64,000 nucleotides of DNA from Macrotis lagotis (GCF_037893015.1 NC_133658.1:16355249-16419248); one strand, 5' to 3'. Counted from the first letter of the stretch, positions 1-10,158 are shown. The notes: generated by a model from the letters alone, not told the origin. Translations and numbers: made by a program.

Positions 1-83
1 AAGTCCAAATGCAGGATTTTCTCCTCTACCTAAGGGGTATCCAACATTCTCCAAATATCAATTGAATGAGACAAAAATGTAAT

Positions 84-258
84 GGGGGGGCAGCTAGGTG
101 GCACAGTGGATAGAGCACTGACCCTGGAGTCAGGAGGACCTGAGTTCAAATCCGGCCTCAGACACTTAATAATTACCTAGCTGTGTGGTCTTGGGCAAGC
201 CACTTAACCCCATTGCCTTGAAAAAATCTAAAAAATTTAAAAATTTAAAAAATTTAAA
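84..258 (+). mobile_element. SINE-A, full length with A/T-rich tail
   Basis: The tRNA-derived head GGCAGCTAGGTGGCACAGTG is followed by the body (B-box-like GAGTTCAAATCC, then CTAGCTGTGTGG, then CCATTGCC) and a degenerate AAATTT-rich tail. It is non-coding and probably L1-mobilised. No clear target-site duplication was found because the tail is degenerate. Confidence 0.9.
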
Positions 259-654
259 ACTGCAATTGGAAAATATTAAACAAAAGAAATTTATACTTGA
301 ACATAGATGATGTTAATATGTGATTTTTTCAAGTCATTATATAGCCCTTGGGATTCCTTATTACCATTTATTACCACCATTTCTATTTTAATTTGATATC
401 ATTGCTCTCTACCACAGTACATTGAGAAACTTCCATTCTACAAATATTTCATCTTTGAATTATTTTCTTTGTGTCTCCTTGAACTTTGAAATTTCTAAGT
501 GAGATAAAAATACATATTTGTGATAATTTGAGGAGGAGGGAAAAAATAAAAAGGAAAGAATGCCCATAGGAGAAGAGCGTTGAAAGAAGTCAGGGATTCT
601 ATAAATTGGAGATGAGTACATGGGGGGAATGAAGAGATCAAACATTGGCTTTCT
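259..654. other. AT-rich stretch, nothing recognised
   Basis: There is no repeat family, splice-like structure or long open frame that I can support here. A 61-codon minus-strand frame is of chance length. Confidence 0.5.
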
Positions 655-1215
655 CTTTTCATGAAGTCATAGGGTTGTAGATTTAGAGTTGGGAAGGATC
701 CGGGAGGACAGTAAATGGAATTTCCTCATTTTAAAGAAAAGGGAGATACACAAAGGTGAAATTGTATTGTGAGATGCTCTTTAGATGATGGGCTCTTTGA
801 GGTTAGTATTTCTTCGTCTCTTTTTGAATGCCAAGCATTTAGTGTGTTAAATAGTTTGTTGTGGTGATTCAGTCATTTTCAGGCATCTTCATGACTCTTT
901 AAGAGTTTTCTTGGCAAAGATACTGGCATAGTTTGCCATTTCCTTCTCCAGCTCATTTTACAGATGAAGAAACTGAGGCAAATGGGATTGCATGATCTGT
1001 GTATGGTCATATAGTTGTTAATGAGTATCTGAAGCCAGATTTGAAACGACCTACTTCTGGACCCAGTACTCTGACTGCCCTATAGTAAATAGGAGATGTT
1101 AATACATGTTTCTATACTGACTGACTTGTCTAAAGTCACACAGCTAGTAAATGTCTAAGAGGACAGTTTGGACCAGAATCTTATGGCCTCCAAATCCGGA
1201 GCCTTATTTACTTTT
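655..1215 (-). repeat. Old MIR-type and L2 3'-end remnants split by a SINE-B
   Basis: The left part (about 655-765) has a weak MIR-like start and the right part (1,115-1,215) has the antisense MIR core TCACACAGCTAGTAAATG. Between them, about 780-854 and 1,086-1,130 look like an L2 3' end (GAATGCCAAGC, then TACTGACTGAC). SINE-B at 855-1,085 interrupts it. Confidence 0.5.
855..1085 (-). mobile_element. SINE-B (RTE-tailed SINE)
   Basis: In antisense it reads TTTTCTTGGCAAAGATACTGG, then CCATTTCCTTCTCCAGCTC, then ACAGATGAAGAAACTGAGGC. This is the signature of the longer SINE whose 3' tail resembles BovB/RTE. A short flanking duplication TAAATAG (848-854 and 1,086-1,092) brackets it. Confidence 0.75.
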
Positions 1216-1690
1216 CCCTACCTTCTCTTGCCTGGCACTTTAGCCTAGAATTCAGAGTGCTCGAAAATCATTTTATTGGAGAATGAGTGACATTACAGGT
1301 CATGGAGAAAAGCAAATTTTTGTTGGGAAGAGGTAAAAATAACTGTCTTCACATACTTGGAGGGTTTTTATGTGAATGGAAAAAAATAGACTTCTTGTGT
1401 TTGGCCCAGAGGGAAGAACTAGAATTTCCACAAAATGGCAGATTTAAGTTTGTTGTTAAGCAAAAGTTGCTAAGATTGACTGAGAGCTGTCCAAAAGTGG
1501 AGTAAGCTGCCTTGAGGGAGGGTTGCTGAGATCTCCCTGTATAGGAGTCCTCCAGGAAAGACCAGATAAACAAGTGTCCTGTATTTTGTAGAGGGGACTC
1601 TAGTCCAGGTTTGGGGTAGAGGCCAGAGTTCTAGGGACCCTCAGCTCCTTCTGAAAGGCTCCCATTCTCAGAAAGTTCCCAGCCTGGGCT
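1216..1690. other. Unique sequence, nothing recognised
   Basis: No clear repeat was seen. Short frames on both strands (about 70 codons) overlap each other and lack splice context, so I do not call genes. Confidence 0.4.
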
Positions 1691-1762
1691 CTTTTGCTGT
1701 CTACTTCTTATTCCAAGCCTGTTCCACTGCAGCCGACAGCCAGCTCATGTTTAGGAAAGGAA

Positions 1763-2307
1763 ATGAATAAAGACAAATATCCTGTCCTCCTTCCGAGCTG
1801 GGAGAGCAGGGCCAAGATGCCAGGCCCTGGAGCCCAGCTTCAGTCCCCAGCCATGTCAAGGCCTGAAGCAGGATCAGTTAAACTGGAGGGAATTGATGAG
1901 GAGATTGAAAAACAGATTAAGTAAGAGCTGCCAGGGCTTAGGGAGATGCAGAATCCTTTCTGATTTCTTTTTTTTTCCTTTTTCCTTTTCTTTTTTCTTT
2001 TTTTTACAGAATTTTTTTCGGAAATATTCAACTGCACCGACCCAAAACAATTCTTGGAAAAAAAGAGAAAAATAAACCAATTCAGCTGTGTCAGCTTTCA
2101 GTAGGCTTATGGCTAATGGAAAATTGCAATTTTCCCCTTTTAGCCTGGGGTGGTGGGAAGGAATCAATGCCAGTCAGTCTCTGCAATCATAGCATAAATA
2201 GTTTTCAAGAGAAGTCTCCTATAGCCAGGATTGGGTGGAAGAGCCTTCATATGCAACCTCTCCCTACTTTTCTATGTAAGCCTGGGGAAACTTTAGCATC
2301 GTTCTGA
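1763..2307 (+). CDS. Hypothetical two-exon open frame (speculative)
   Basis: I do not recognise the product. The frame opens at ATG 1,763 (G at -3), with further in-frame ATGs at 1,817 and 1,853. It runs to 1,920, where a strong donor GTAAGAG follows. A pyrimidine-rich run ends in TTTTACAG at 2,009. Joining 1,920 to 2,010 across an 89-base intron keeps one frame open to TGA at 2,305-2,307, giving 151 residues. The first exon would encode a Glu/Lys-rich end (EGIDEEIEKQIK). Two AATAAA hexamers lie 64-80 bases after the stop. The second part is AT-rich and its protein shows no domain, signal peptide or membrane segment. The alternatives are a non-coding transcript, a first exon splicing elsewhere, or chance. 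Confidence 0.22.
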
Positions 2308-2370
2308 TTCTTTGTTTTGCAACACAGGATACTGGAAAACAGAAAGTACAAGATGCATACTGCAAAAAAA

Positions 2371-2386
2371 AATAAAAAAAAATAAA
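2371..2386 (+). promoter_or_regulatory. Two AATAAA hexamers (possible poly(A) signals)
   Basis: AATAAA occurs at 2,371-2,376 and 2,381-2,386 within an A-rich run. They are plausible poly(A) signals only if the 1,763-2,307 frame is transcribed. In A-rich DNA they may be fortuitous. Confidence 0.2.
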
Positions 2387-2595
2387 GTTAAAGCTATTGT
2401 AGAAATATTTATCTATGAGTATATCACGATGCCTATATCTATATCACTATATATGAAGAGATCAACACCTGAAGTTATGTCTCTCAACACATGCATCTGT
2501 AATAATATTAAATACAGAGTGAAAACTGGAAAGTGAACTTTAATACAAAGTAAGTGAACTCAACTCAATGGGATGACTATTTAAATAATCAACCA

Positions 2596-2854
2596 AAGGA
2601 GCAGTTAGGTGGTGCAGTGGATAGAGCACAGGCTTTGGAGTCAGAAGGACCTGAGTTCAAATCCAACCTCAGACACCTCATAATTGACTTACTATGTAAC
2701 CTTGGACAAGTCACTTAACTCCTTTACCTTGCAAAAATTGACAAGTAAGTAAATAGATGAATAAACAAATAAATAAATGAATGGACAAGCAAATAGATAA
2801 ATAAATAGATGAATGAATGAATGAATAGATAAATAAATGAATGAATGAATGAAT
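2596..2854 (+). mobile_element. SINE-A with a microsatellite grown from its tail
   Basis: The SINE body is 2,596-2,738. The tail 2,739-2,854 has become a variable run of AAAT, AGAT and GAAT units. An exact 12-base target duplication AATAATCAACCA flanks the whole unit (2,584-2,595 and 2,855-2,866), which shows that the microsatellite belongs to the insertion. Confidence 0.9.
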
Positions 2855-2984
2855 AATAATCAACCAGGAAAAGTTGATCTCAATGACTTGCCAGAAGGAT
2901 TCTATTAACTCTTTTATGCCTTGAAAAAAAAATCCCTTCTTGTTTTGCATAAAGTTATCACTTAAGCCATCTCTCAAACTCTCT

Positions 2985-3305
2985 TGTTGCCTAGACTGGG
3001 TCCCTTAGCTGGGAAGTCCTCCCTTCTCTCCTCAATCTCACAGCCTTCCCAGCTTCCTGCAAAATTCAGTGACAGCCCATATGCCCCCTCCTACATAAGA
3101 CCTTTCCTGACACCCAGTTGGTAGTGTTCTCTCTCTCCCTTGAAATTACTTTTATTCATTTTATATATTTATAAAATTCCCTTTTGTGCTTTTGATGTAT
3201 CCTCTCCATACAAGAGAAGTTCCTATAGGTTAGTGACTATTCCAGATCTGGGGTTTTTTTCCCCTATAATAGTGACCAGCACATAGCAAACTTGTTGACT
3301 GATTC
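2985..3305 (+). repeat. L2 LINE 3' end
   Basis: The order of motifs matches the L2 3' region: GCTGGGAAGTCCTCCCTTCTC, a CCTTTCCTGACACCCAGTTG block, then a polyadenylation-proximal AGCACATAGC segment and TTGACTGATTC. It is truncated and diverged. Confidence 0.7.
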
Positions 3306-3309
3306 CTTG

Positions 3310-3480
3310 GGAATGATGCTATAGGAACATTATGGTATATAAAATCCAACCCTTTCATTTACATATGGGGAAACTGAGGCCCATAGACATTAAGTGACTT
3401 GCCCACAGACACAGAGAAAGTAAGTGCTTCAGCAAAGATTCTTGACTTCTTGACTTCTAGTTCACTACTCTATCTATATA
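3310..3480 (-). repeat. MIR-type SINE, antisense
   Basis: The antisense MIR core GGGGAAACTGAGGCCCATAG is followed by AAGTGACTTGCCCA. It is old and non-coding. Confidence 0.65.
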
Positions 3481-3516
3481 CCCCTTTTGCAATCTCCTGA
3501 AGTCTTGTGGTCACTT

Positions 3517-3662
3517 TTTATTTTTGCAAGGCCATGGGGTTAAGTGGCTTGCCCAAGGCCACACAGCTAGGTCATTATGAAGTGTCTGAAGTCGGATTTG
3601 AACTCAGGTCCTCCTGACTCCAGGGCCATTGCTCCATTGACTTGGCCATCTAGCCACCCCAG
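3517..3662 (-). mobile_element. SINE-A
   Basis: The antisense body runs from TTTTTGCAAGGCCATGGGG to CATCTAGCCACCCC. The exact 11-base duplication TGTGGTCACTT flanks it (3,506-3,516 and 3,663-3,673). Confidence 0.92.
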
Positions 3663-3673
3663 TGTGGTCACTT

Positions 3674-4117
3674 CTTAAAAGACTATCTTTAAATACATAA
3701 ATAACAAAGGGACTTACAAAGCAAGTCAAATATATTGAAATTCAGCCAATAAATCCCCCCCAAGATAGGCCCATAGCCCCATTATCAGAGTCCTTGTGTC
3801 TGTATCACAGTACCTCATTGCATGATTCCTGTTAGGAATACCCCCCCCCAATGAAATAAAATCACCTTGAGAGAAGTTATTTTTGTTTGTTTGTTTGTTT
3901 TTTCTGTGCATCTCGAGTATCGAATGTTTTCTGAATTGAATTTTTAAACTAAATAAAATGCAGGAATTTTTTAAAACCTCACTTGGTAAGAATATTAAGA
4001 AGCCAACTAATGTTTTTAAATAATTACCAAAGTGGATTGAGACCAACAACAATGTTGGCTATAGAATGAAGAAATGTCTGACTTCAGTTAAAGGATATGA
4101 AAGGTTTTGTCAAGTGT
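3674..4117. other. Unique AT-rich stretch with short TTTG run
   Basis: Only a (GTTT)n run near 3,885-3,900 and a nine-C run at 3,841-3,849 were noted. No repeat family or gene was recognised. Confidence 0.4.
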
Positions 4118-4490
4118 CAATCCTAATTTCCCCAAATCCAGAGTCATCACCAGGCCTCCTGATCCATATCTGGCCTCTGGACCCAGATGACTCCAAAGGA
4201 GAAAGTGAGGCTGGGGACTTAGCACAGCCCCTCCTCACACAAATCCAAGTCACATGAATGTCATGGCATCAACTCCCTGGTTTCATGATCTTCTTCCAGA
4301 ATGAAGGACAAGGGGTGGCTAGGTGGCACAGTGGATAGAACACCGGCCCTGGAGTCAGGAGGACCTGGGTTCAAATCTGAACTCAGACATTTAATAATGA
4401 CCTAGCTGTGTGCCTTGAGCAAGCCATTTAACCCCATTGCCTTGCCAAAAAAAAAGAATGAAGGACAAACAGCAGCAACTCTTTCTTGCA
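4118..4490 (+). mobile_element. SINE-C 3' half, interrupted by SINE-A
   Basis: Diagnostic blocks are CTGGACCCAGATGACTCC, GGAGAAAGTGAGGCTGGGGA and the tail TCTTCTTCCAGAATGAAGGA. The 5' tRNA-like half is absent. The tail is cut by a SINE-A (4,312-4,455) and resumes at 4,469, so SINE-C was resident first. Confidence 0.8.
4312..4455 (+). mobile_element. SINE-A inside a SINE-C tail
   Basis: This is a complete SINE-A with a short A tail. An exact 13-base target duplication GAATGAAGGACAA occurs at 4,299-4,311 and 4,456-4,468. It is a clean nested insertion and probably young, since the duplication has no mismatch. Confidence 0.95.
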
Positions 4491-4849
4491 TCTCCCCCTC
4501 AGAGGCTACATTGAATACACAATTGTCTGTGAACACAAAGTCATACACCAATTCTCCCTCCACTTTTTTCTTGACTTGTGGCCTCAGGGTGGTAGATGGC
4601 CTATTTTATGTAAATATGTACATGGTAAACTCTCCTCACTAATCCTGCTTTAGCAGTAAGGATTTTTCAGGTTTCCTGGTCACAAGAAGCAAAAATAAGG
4701 AATATGAAAGAGTAAGGAAACTAAGAATCAACAGAGATGAGCAGCAGATGACATCTCCTGCTGGACCCAAGAAAATTCTCTATTCCAAGCAGCGAGATGA
4801 GTGAAAAAAGGGCTCAGAGGCTCCTTTTGCATACACAGTTTAGGGGATA
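4491..4849. other. Unique sequence, nothing recognised
   Basis: No family match or convincing open frame was found. Confidence 0.4.
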
Positions 4850-5290
4850 AATGGCAGAAAGATCTAGATTCAAATTCTACCTTTGATTTATTGGAAAAGG
4901 GCAAGTCTTGCCTAAGGTTTGTTATCTGAATGAAAAAGTAATGAAAATCCAAGTTCCAATTCAGCTTATTTTATTGATGACTGTCTCAAATGCTATGTCT
5001 GGCATCATGCCTAGAGAGCAAACCTGGGAGTCAGAAAGACCTGAATCCAAATAGCCACCTCAGGACTGTTGGATAAAAGGTTGATTCAGATCTGGCTTCT
5101 GTCGTGATGACTGGATTGCTAGACTTGGAGTCAAGAAGACCCGGATTCATATCTCACCATAAAAGTGGAAAACAGTGTAAACGTGATCAATTGATTGATT
5201 TAAGCCTCAGGCTTCTCATTTGTGAAATCAGAGTGACAGAAATGCCTGCAATTTTTGTCTTAGTAGATAGTAGAGCTCAGATAATATAAC
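4850..5290 (+). repeat. Three MIR/SINE fragments in tandem
   Basis: Fragments lie at about 4,850-4,945 (AGATTCAAATTC), 5,005-5,065 (GGGAGTCAGAAAGACCTGAA) and 5,105-5,290 (GACTTGGAGTCAAGAAGACC). All keep the tRNA-like 'GAGTC...ACCTG' half and are too diverged to assign to one SINE type. Confidence 0.55.
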
Positions 5291-5311
5291 CAATTCTGGT
5301 TTTTTGCTTCT

Positions 5312-5455
5312 TTTCCCCTGGTTTTGGCAAGGCAGTGGGATGAAGTGACTTGCCCAAGACCACCCAGCCAGGTCATTATTAAGTGTCTGAGGCTGGATTT
5401 GAACTCAGGTCCTCCTGACACCTGGTGCTGTAGTCACTGCATCACCTAGCTGCCC
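5312..5455 (-). mobile_element. SINE-A, antisense
   Basis: It reads GGCAAGGCAGTGGGATGAAG through to CATCACCTAGCTGCCC. The flanks share an imperfect duplication (AATTCTGGTTTTTT versus GATTCTGAGTTTTT). Confidence 0.88.
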
Positions 5456-5569
5456 TGATTCTGAGTTTTTTATAAACTTTTAAAGCAGTCTACATTAACA
5501 CCAGTTATTGATGATGATAATAGCTTCGAGAAGACAAGGTAAGAAATGAGAGGAAAAAAAGAAAGGAAG

Positions 5570-6290
5570 AGAATATACATTTATTTAGCATCTATTATCT
5601 TCAGACACTATGTGAAACACTTTTGGGGATTTTTTTTGATTATTTGTCTTTAATTTGTTACTAAAAGTGAGGACTATCTAGATGTTTGGGTTCCACAAGA
5701 ATGTGAAGGGAGGATTGTTAGTTCCCATTAAAAAGCCTGGGTTCTGCCTATATTGCTGCTTTATTGGCAGGTAGCCTCAAACTGATGAAAAATTTAAGAT
5801 TAGGTGGGTTAGAATAGGCCTTTCTAAGGCGGATCTTGACCTTTGCGCATGCTCAAGGAGATCTAGCTGTTCCTCCTCACTGGTATAATGAACAAGGTGG
5901 GGAAATGTATAGGAATCAATGCAATTAGATCTGTGACCCGGCCTATGCCTGGCATGAGGGGGCAGGAACAAAGTCTTTCAAACTGCACAAAAAAGCTTGT
6001 ATTTGGGGATTTCCACACCCCTTTCTCCCCCCATGAGAGAGGTGCACCATTCTGTTAACTTATCTTAATAAAAACCATTTTAATGAATCTGGACTAAGTA
6101 TTCTCCAGTGGTTTATAACACTAAATAATGCTTCAAGGGTGGAATTCTTACCACTATATTACAGTCATAGAAACGGAGACAAAGAAAAATTAAAGGATTT
6201 ATCTGTGGTCATAAAGCTAATGTGAGAGGTCACATTTGAACTCGAGTGTAGCATTCTGACATGCTAGACCCGAAGTCATCGATCATCGTC
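5570..6290 (-). repeat. MIR-type SINE split by an LTR-like insertion
   Basis: The left part 5,570-5,660 (ATTTATTTAGCATCTATTATC) and right part 6,126-6,290 (CAGTCATAGAAACGGAGACA, then TTTGAACTCG) fit one antisense MIR with about 460 bases inserted between. Confidence 0.55.
5668..6120 (+). mobile_element. Probable solo LTR of an endogenous retrovirus
   Basis: This is a 453-base block starting TG and ending CA (TGAGGAC to TTATAACA). It interrupts an older MIR and is flanked by a short imperfect repeat, CTAAAAG and CTAAATA. It has an AATAAA at 6,067-6,072 about 50 bases from the 3' end, as in an LTR R region. No internal retroviral genes adjoin it, so if real it is a solo LTR. The family was not identified. 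The alternative is an unrelated non-autonomous element. Confidence 0.45.
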
Positions 6291-6294
6291 TGGG

Positions 6295-6355
6295 GTGTTA
6301 GGGTCCTTTAGGTCAAAAAGAGTCAAACATAAATGAACAGCTGAACTACAACTAA
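6295..6355 (+). repeat. Short SINE-B/RTE tail fragment
   Basis: AAAGAGTCAAACATAAATGA followed by ACAGCTGAACTACAAC resembles the RTE-type 3' tail (GAGTC, then GACTGAACAACAAC). Confidence 0.4.
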
Positions 6356-6489
6356 CACTCTAGCCACCACTACAGCAGCTATCACAGGAAGAGAATAGAG
6401 AGATGGTTTGAAATAATCCAGAAATCAAAAGAGGAGTTGAAGTTAAAGGTATTTAGAAACTGAATGCTTCTAGCCAAAAGAAAAAAAGA

Positions 6490-6551
6490 AAACAAAATGA
6501 AATGAAATGAAATAAAACGAAACGAAACGAAACGAAACGAAATGGAAGGAA

Positions 6552-6625
<74 letters not shown>

Positions 6626-6640
6626 GAAAGAAAAAGAATC
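6490..6640 (+). repeat. Compound (AAATG)n, (AAACG)n, (GAAA)n array
   Basis: AAATG units pass into AAACG units, then GGAA units and about 20 GAAA units. The order of variants suggests stepwise slippage and point mutation of one A-rich seed. Confidence 0.9.
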
Positions 6641-6644
6641 ATGT

Positions 6645-7180
6645 TTGCTTGGAGAAAATTAACATTTCAATTTTGTACTTAAAATACTGATACAGCAGCT
6701 CCAGTCAATTATAATCTTGGGAGGTTGTGTGGCCAATTAAGAAGGACAGATAAACCACTGTAAATGACTGGTAAATGTCCTGGTGGAGATTACATGAGAA
6801 ATCAATATGACATGAAAAATTTTTCTTTTTAAAGTACTTACATAAAAATGTATATGTATATTTTCTTTTTGATGAATTGCAATGTAAAATCATTCCACGA
6901 ATACTTTTCTTCTTTAAACACAATATCCAACAGTGGATGTTTTCCTAGAATGTCCCCCTTCTATTCTGTATGATATCTACCTAATGTTAGACTATAAAAT
7001 AAAAATATTTTTTTCCAATTACATGTCATGATAGATTGGGAAATTTGCAGAGAGAAGCTGAGATCAGCATTTATAAATGCATGATTCTAACTCCTAGACC
7101 AAAGGCTAATTGGTGTTTTTAAAATATGGTAAAATCCTTCCAACTGAAGGGATGTACTTGCTGATCCCCTGTACATCTCA
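6645..7180. other. AT-rich unique stretch
   Basis: No family match except a short L1-end-like TTTTTTCCAATTACATG at about 7,009. No gene was seen. Confidence 0.35.
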
Positions 7181-7184
7181 TTCA

Positions 7185-7620
7185 TCTTCTTTCTCCATAG
7201 CTACCATATCCCTTATCTAGAATTCTTTCCTTCGTCATGCCTACTTCTTGAAACTCCCATTACTTCTCTGATCTTCCCCACCTCAAAGTGCATAACTTTG
7301 TACTTCTATTTGCATATATGATGCTTTACTGTTTTTTCTTTATATCCCCAAGGCCTACCTAGGGTCATGCATATAGGTGTTGCTTTAAAAGATTCACTAA
7401 ATAGAATGAAATGGAAATGAAAATGAATCCAAAATATTAAAAAGTGACTTAATGAACTAGGTTAACACACTGTTCCCCACAAATAGAATGTAATCTCCTA
7501 GAGGACAGTGATTTCTTGCCTTTTCTTCCCCCATTCTATAACCCCTGCCTAGCATACTTGCCTGGCACAAAGCAGGTACTAAAGACATGGTTGTTGAAAA
7601 AATGCATATTCATCATCAAT
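7185..7620 (+). repeat. Two successive L2 3' ends
   Basis: The first (about 7,185-7,430) ends TATATCCCCAAGGCC, then ATAGGTG. The second (about 7,475-7,620) has GTAATCTCCTAGAGGACAG, then TGCCTGGCACAAAGCAGGT. Both show the 'clip-end' layout of L2. Confidence 0.6.
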
Positions 7621-7769
7621 GACAGAGGAAAAAAAGTCTAACAATTATATTTATCTGCAATTGGAGTGAGATGTCTGACATGACTGAATAACCTCAACAA
7701 ATATGATGTAAGTTCAAGAAACTCCCACCCTATAAAAGGATCTTTGTGAAATACGGCAATCCAATTCAA

Positions 7770-7965
7770 GCGTAATATTCCAGTTTTGGTCAGACCAGAA
7801 CAGAGACCAGTGGGATCATCACTTCCTTAGTCATGGAAACTGTGCCCAGCACTACAAATTTCCTTTGAAACAAACTATCTTTCTCTATAGTTTAGAAGCC
7901 TCATTGTCCATTATTTTGCTTATCTAAGCTAGCAGACATGCCAAGATCCCTCAAGAGAGTCATCC
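7770..7965. repeat. CR1/L3-type ancient repeat
   Basis: TATTCCAGTTTTGGTCAGACC, then AGTGGGATCATCACTTCC, matches a segment I associate with amniote CR1/L3 LINEs. It is old, truncated and non-coding. Confidence 0.45.
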
Positions 7966-7989
7966 TCTTAACCTTGCCCTCAGCTAGTA

Positions 7990-8440
7990 ATTGAATGACT
8001 TCTCCATTGGGGAGTGAGGGAAGGAGGTTCTGTGTGACTGGGTACATTTGATCCTCTCCCTACCTATTACCCTTTTTACAAAAAAAAAATGGTTTGTTGC
8101 CTCCCCTCTCAGAATGTAAAAGTAGGAAATTACTTGTTTGGTTGCTGCTCTTATTGTTTTGTTTTGGTGATTGTTTTGCTTTTTGTTTGTACAAAATCTG
8201 GCTGAGCTTTTGGCACATGGTAAATTCCTAATAAATGTTTATCGATTGGATGTTGCTTTGTCATTTCATTTTGGCATTCTGTTCTATTTTTGAAACCATC
8301 CCTTCAAAAGAATTGATGACAAAATATTTTTATATGCTCCTCCATGTCCCTTAAATATATGGGCAGGGCCACTTCCCCATAATAAGAGAAGTCACCTATT
8401 AGAGGAGCATATCTAGAAAGGATTATTTGCAACTATCCAG
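7990..8440. other. Mostly unique, one L2 tail
   Basis: About 8,205-8,262 resembles an L2 terminus (TTTGGCACATGGTAAATTCC, then AATAAATG). Nothing else was recognised. Confidence 0.4.
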
Positions 8441-8754
8441 TTTCTTCAAGTGTGCATAATAGATAATGTGCTTTAAAAATACATCTACCAAGCTCTGCAT
8501 TTTCTGCAGGGTGTGATTACATGAATAATCTTGTCAGAAGCAAGCAGATGCTCCCTTTACTGCTCCACCTCTCCACTCCTCCACCCTCCACCTCTGGCCT
8601 TCCCCCTCCCACTGAATCTACCTCTTCCCAAGTTCTAATTTGCTTGTTTGAGTTGCCAGATGTCAGACAGTGCCAAATGAAGAAGTGGAAATCCTATGAA
8701 GGATGAACCATAGCAGGAGCAACATTGAAACATATGCATGGACATTTCTCATCT
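8441..8754. other. Unique block, not repeat-derived
   Basis: No transposon signature was seen. It contains a CT/CCACC-rich patch and a 61-codon plus-strand frame of chance length. It could be conserved non-coding DNA, but nothing in the sequence proves this. Confidence 0.3.
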
Positions 8755-9155
8755 TTGCTCAGAAAAGACGACTTCCTCATAGCTCCTTCTTTGAATTTGT
8801 CTAATCTTCTAAATCTGACTCAGAACCTCCATCCTATAAGAGGTCTTTCCACATCCTCCCAGATCTTAGGAGTCTTCTTTTGAAACCTATGTTTTAACTT
8901 TATTTTCACTTTTCACTTCTTATCTGACATAAAAATAGTACTTAGTGTTTGTTGAGTGACTGATTGATTACCTCTTCTTCTCTTTTGCCTCTCTCCAAAC
9001 AAATGGAAGTTCCTTAAGAACTTAAAATCAGAAATTCTTAAAATTGGAAACAAATATTCCTTTATATCCCCAAAGCCTAGGGCCATGCATACAGGTGTTT
9101 GTTTAAAACTTCATTGAATAGAATGAATTGGAAACTAATCAAAAATAATAAAAAA
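8755..9155 (+). repeat. L2 3'-end fragments
   Basis: About 8,755-8,970 and 9,055-9,155 carry L2-like CCTATAAGAGGTCTTTCC, TGTTGAGTGACTGATTG and TATATCCCCAAAGCCTAG. The second resembles 7,340-7,470 closely enough to be aligned by eye. Confidence 0.5.
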
Positions 9156-9156
9156 G

Positions 9157-9319
9157 TGGAGTGGATAGAGTGCTGGCCCTGGAATCAGGAGTACATGAGT
9201 TCAAATCCAGTCTCAGACACTTAATAATGACCTAGCTGTGTGGCCTTGGGCAAGCCACTGAACCCCATTGTCTTGCAAAAAACCTAAAATAATAATAATA
9301 ATAATAATAGTAATAATAA
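9157..9319 (+). mobile_element. 5'-truncated SINE-A with (AAT)n tail
   Basis: The first about 20 bases of the SINE are missing. The rest is intact to CTTGCAAAAAACC and ends in an AAT repeat (9,288-9,319). The surrounding AATAATAA and AAGTG sequence suggests a target duplication blurred by the tail. Confidence 0.85.
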
Positions 9320-9439
9320 GTGACTTAATGAAATATACTAATTCCAATCTCCTTATCCCCTTATTACTACTACCAGAATATTCTTAAGATCTCTTAGAAG
9401 ACCTTTATATTTCTTGTAAGACATAGGAGTTTAGGGAAC

Positions 9440-9965
9440 AGGACCCCCCAGCAAGGCATGGTCATATTAAAGAAGGCTCCTTGGTTAATGAGCAAAGTAG
9501 ATTTGTAAAAGCCCAAAGGAAATGTGAGATGCACCACTGTAGGAACATCTCCATCCCAAATGTTTAAATCCATTATTCATGCCTGACCCCTGGTAGAGTC
9601 TTCCCTATCTAATCTAATCTAATGTTTGTCCTTTGTTTTGGAAGAAGAGCACAATATCAGGGAGGTGATGCCAGGACATGCAGGTGAATTGAATTTTGAG
9701 GGAGGGGGATGCTATGCTAAGTCACCAGCCTTACTTTCTCCTCCAGAGTTATTGGGATCTGGTGGCTAAATATGAATCAGGATGACTGGAGATGGCCCTG
9801 GAAGTGAGGCAATCAGGATTAAGTGACTTGCCCAAAGTCACATAGGTAATAAGTGGCAAGTGGCATCTGAAGTCAATGACTCCAAGGCCAGGACTGGTCG
9901 GTCAGAATCAAACCTCGAACCCAACATCATGACATCATTGGTCTTCTGGGAGTACAAAGGAGAAG
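9440..9965 (+). mobile_element. LINE-x 3' terminal fragment split by SINE-C
   Basis: 9,440-9,603 matches the terminal coding end of LINE-x at 12,400-12,545 (GAGCAAAGTAGATTTG versus GAGCAAAGCAGAACTG; AAATGTGAGATGCAC versus AAATGTAAGATGCAC). The tail resumes at 9,904-9,965 with CATGACATCATTGGTCTTC. A SINE-C (-) lies between. Confidence 0.6.
9623..9903 (-). mobile_element. SINE-C
   Basis: Antisense tail GTTTGTCCTTTGTTTTGGAA, then GTCACCAGCCTTACTTTCTC, then AAGTGACTTGCCCAAAGTCA. The 5' end is diverged. It sits inside the 3' end of its apparent partner LINE. Confidence 0.7.
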
Positions 9966-10158
9966 CTTGCTGGAGGCACTAGACCTAATCTGTGAGTTTC
10001 CATAACTCATTACCTGTGGGTTCTTGTGCAAGCCCTCAGAGCCTCAGCTATTTCAATAAAATAAAGCAATTATGCTCAGTGATTTCTGAAGTCCCTTGCA
10101 TCTCTGAAATTCACATTGTAGTGGAAGGAGCAGTATTTTTAGAGTTGTGTCTGTGTTT

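Noticed and set aside
2711..2977. Minus-strand Ile/Leu/Ser-rich frame
   Set aside because: It is the microsatellite tail of a SINE-A.
6382..6642. 86-codon minus-strand frame rich in Phe/Leu/Ser
   Set aside because: It is an antisense translation of the GAAA/AAACG array.
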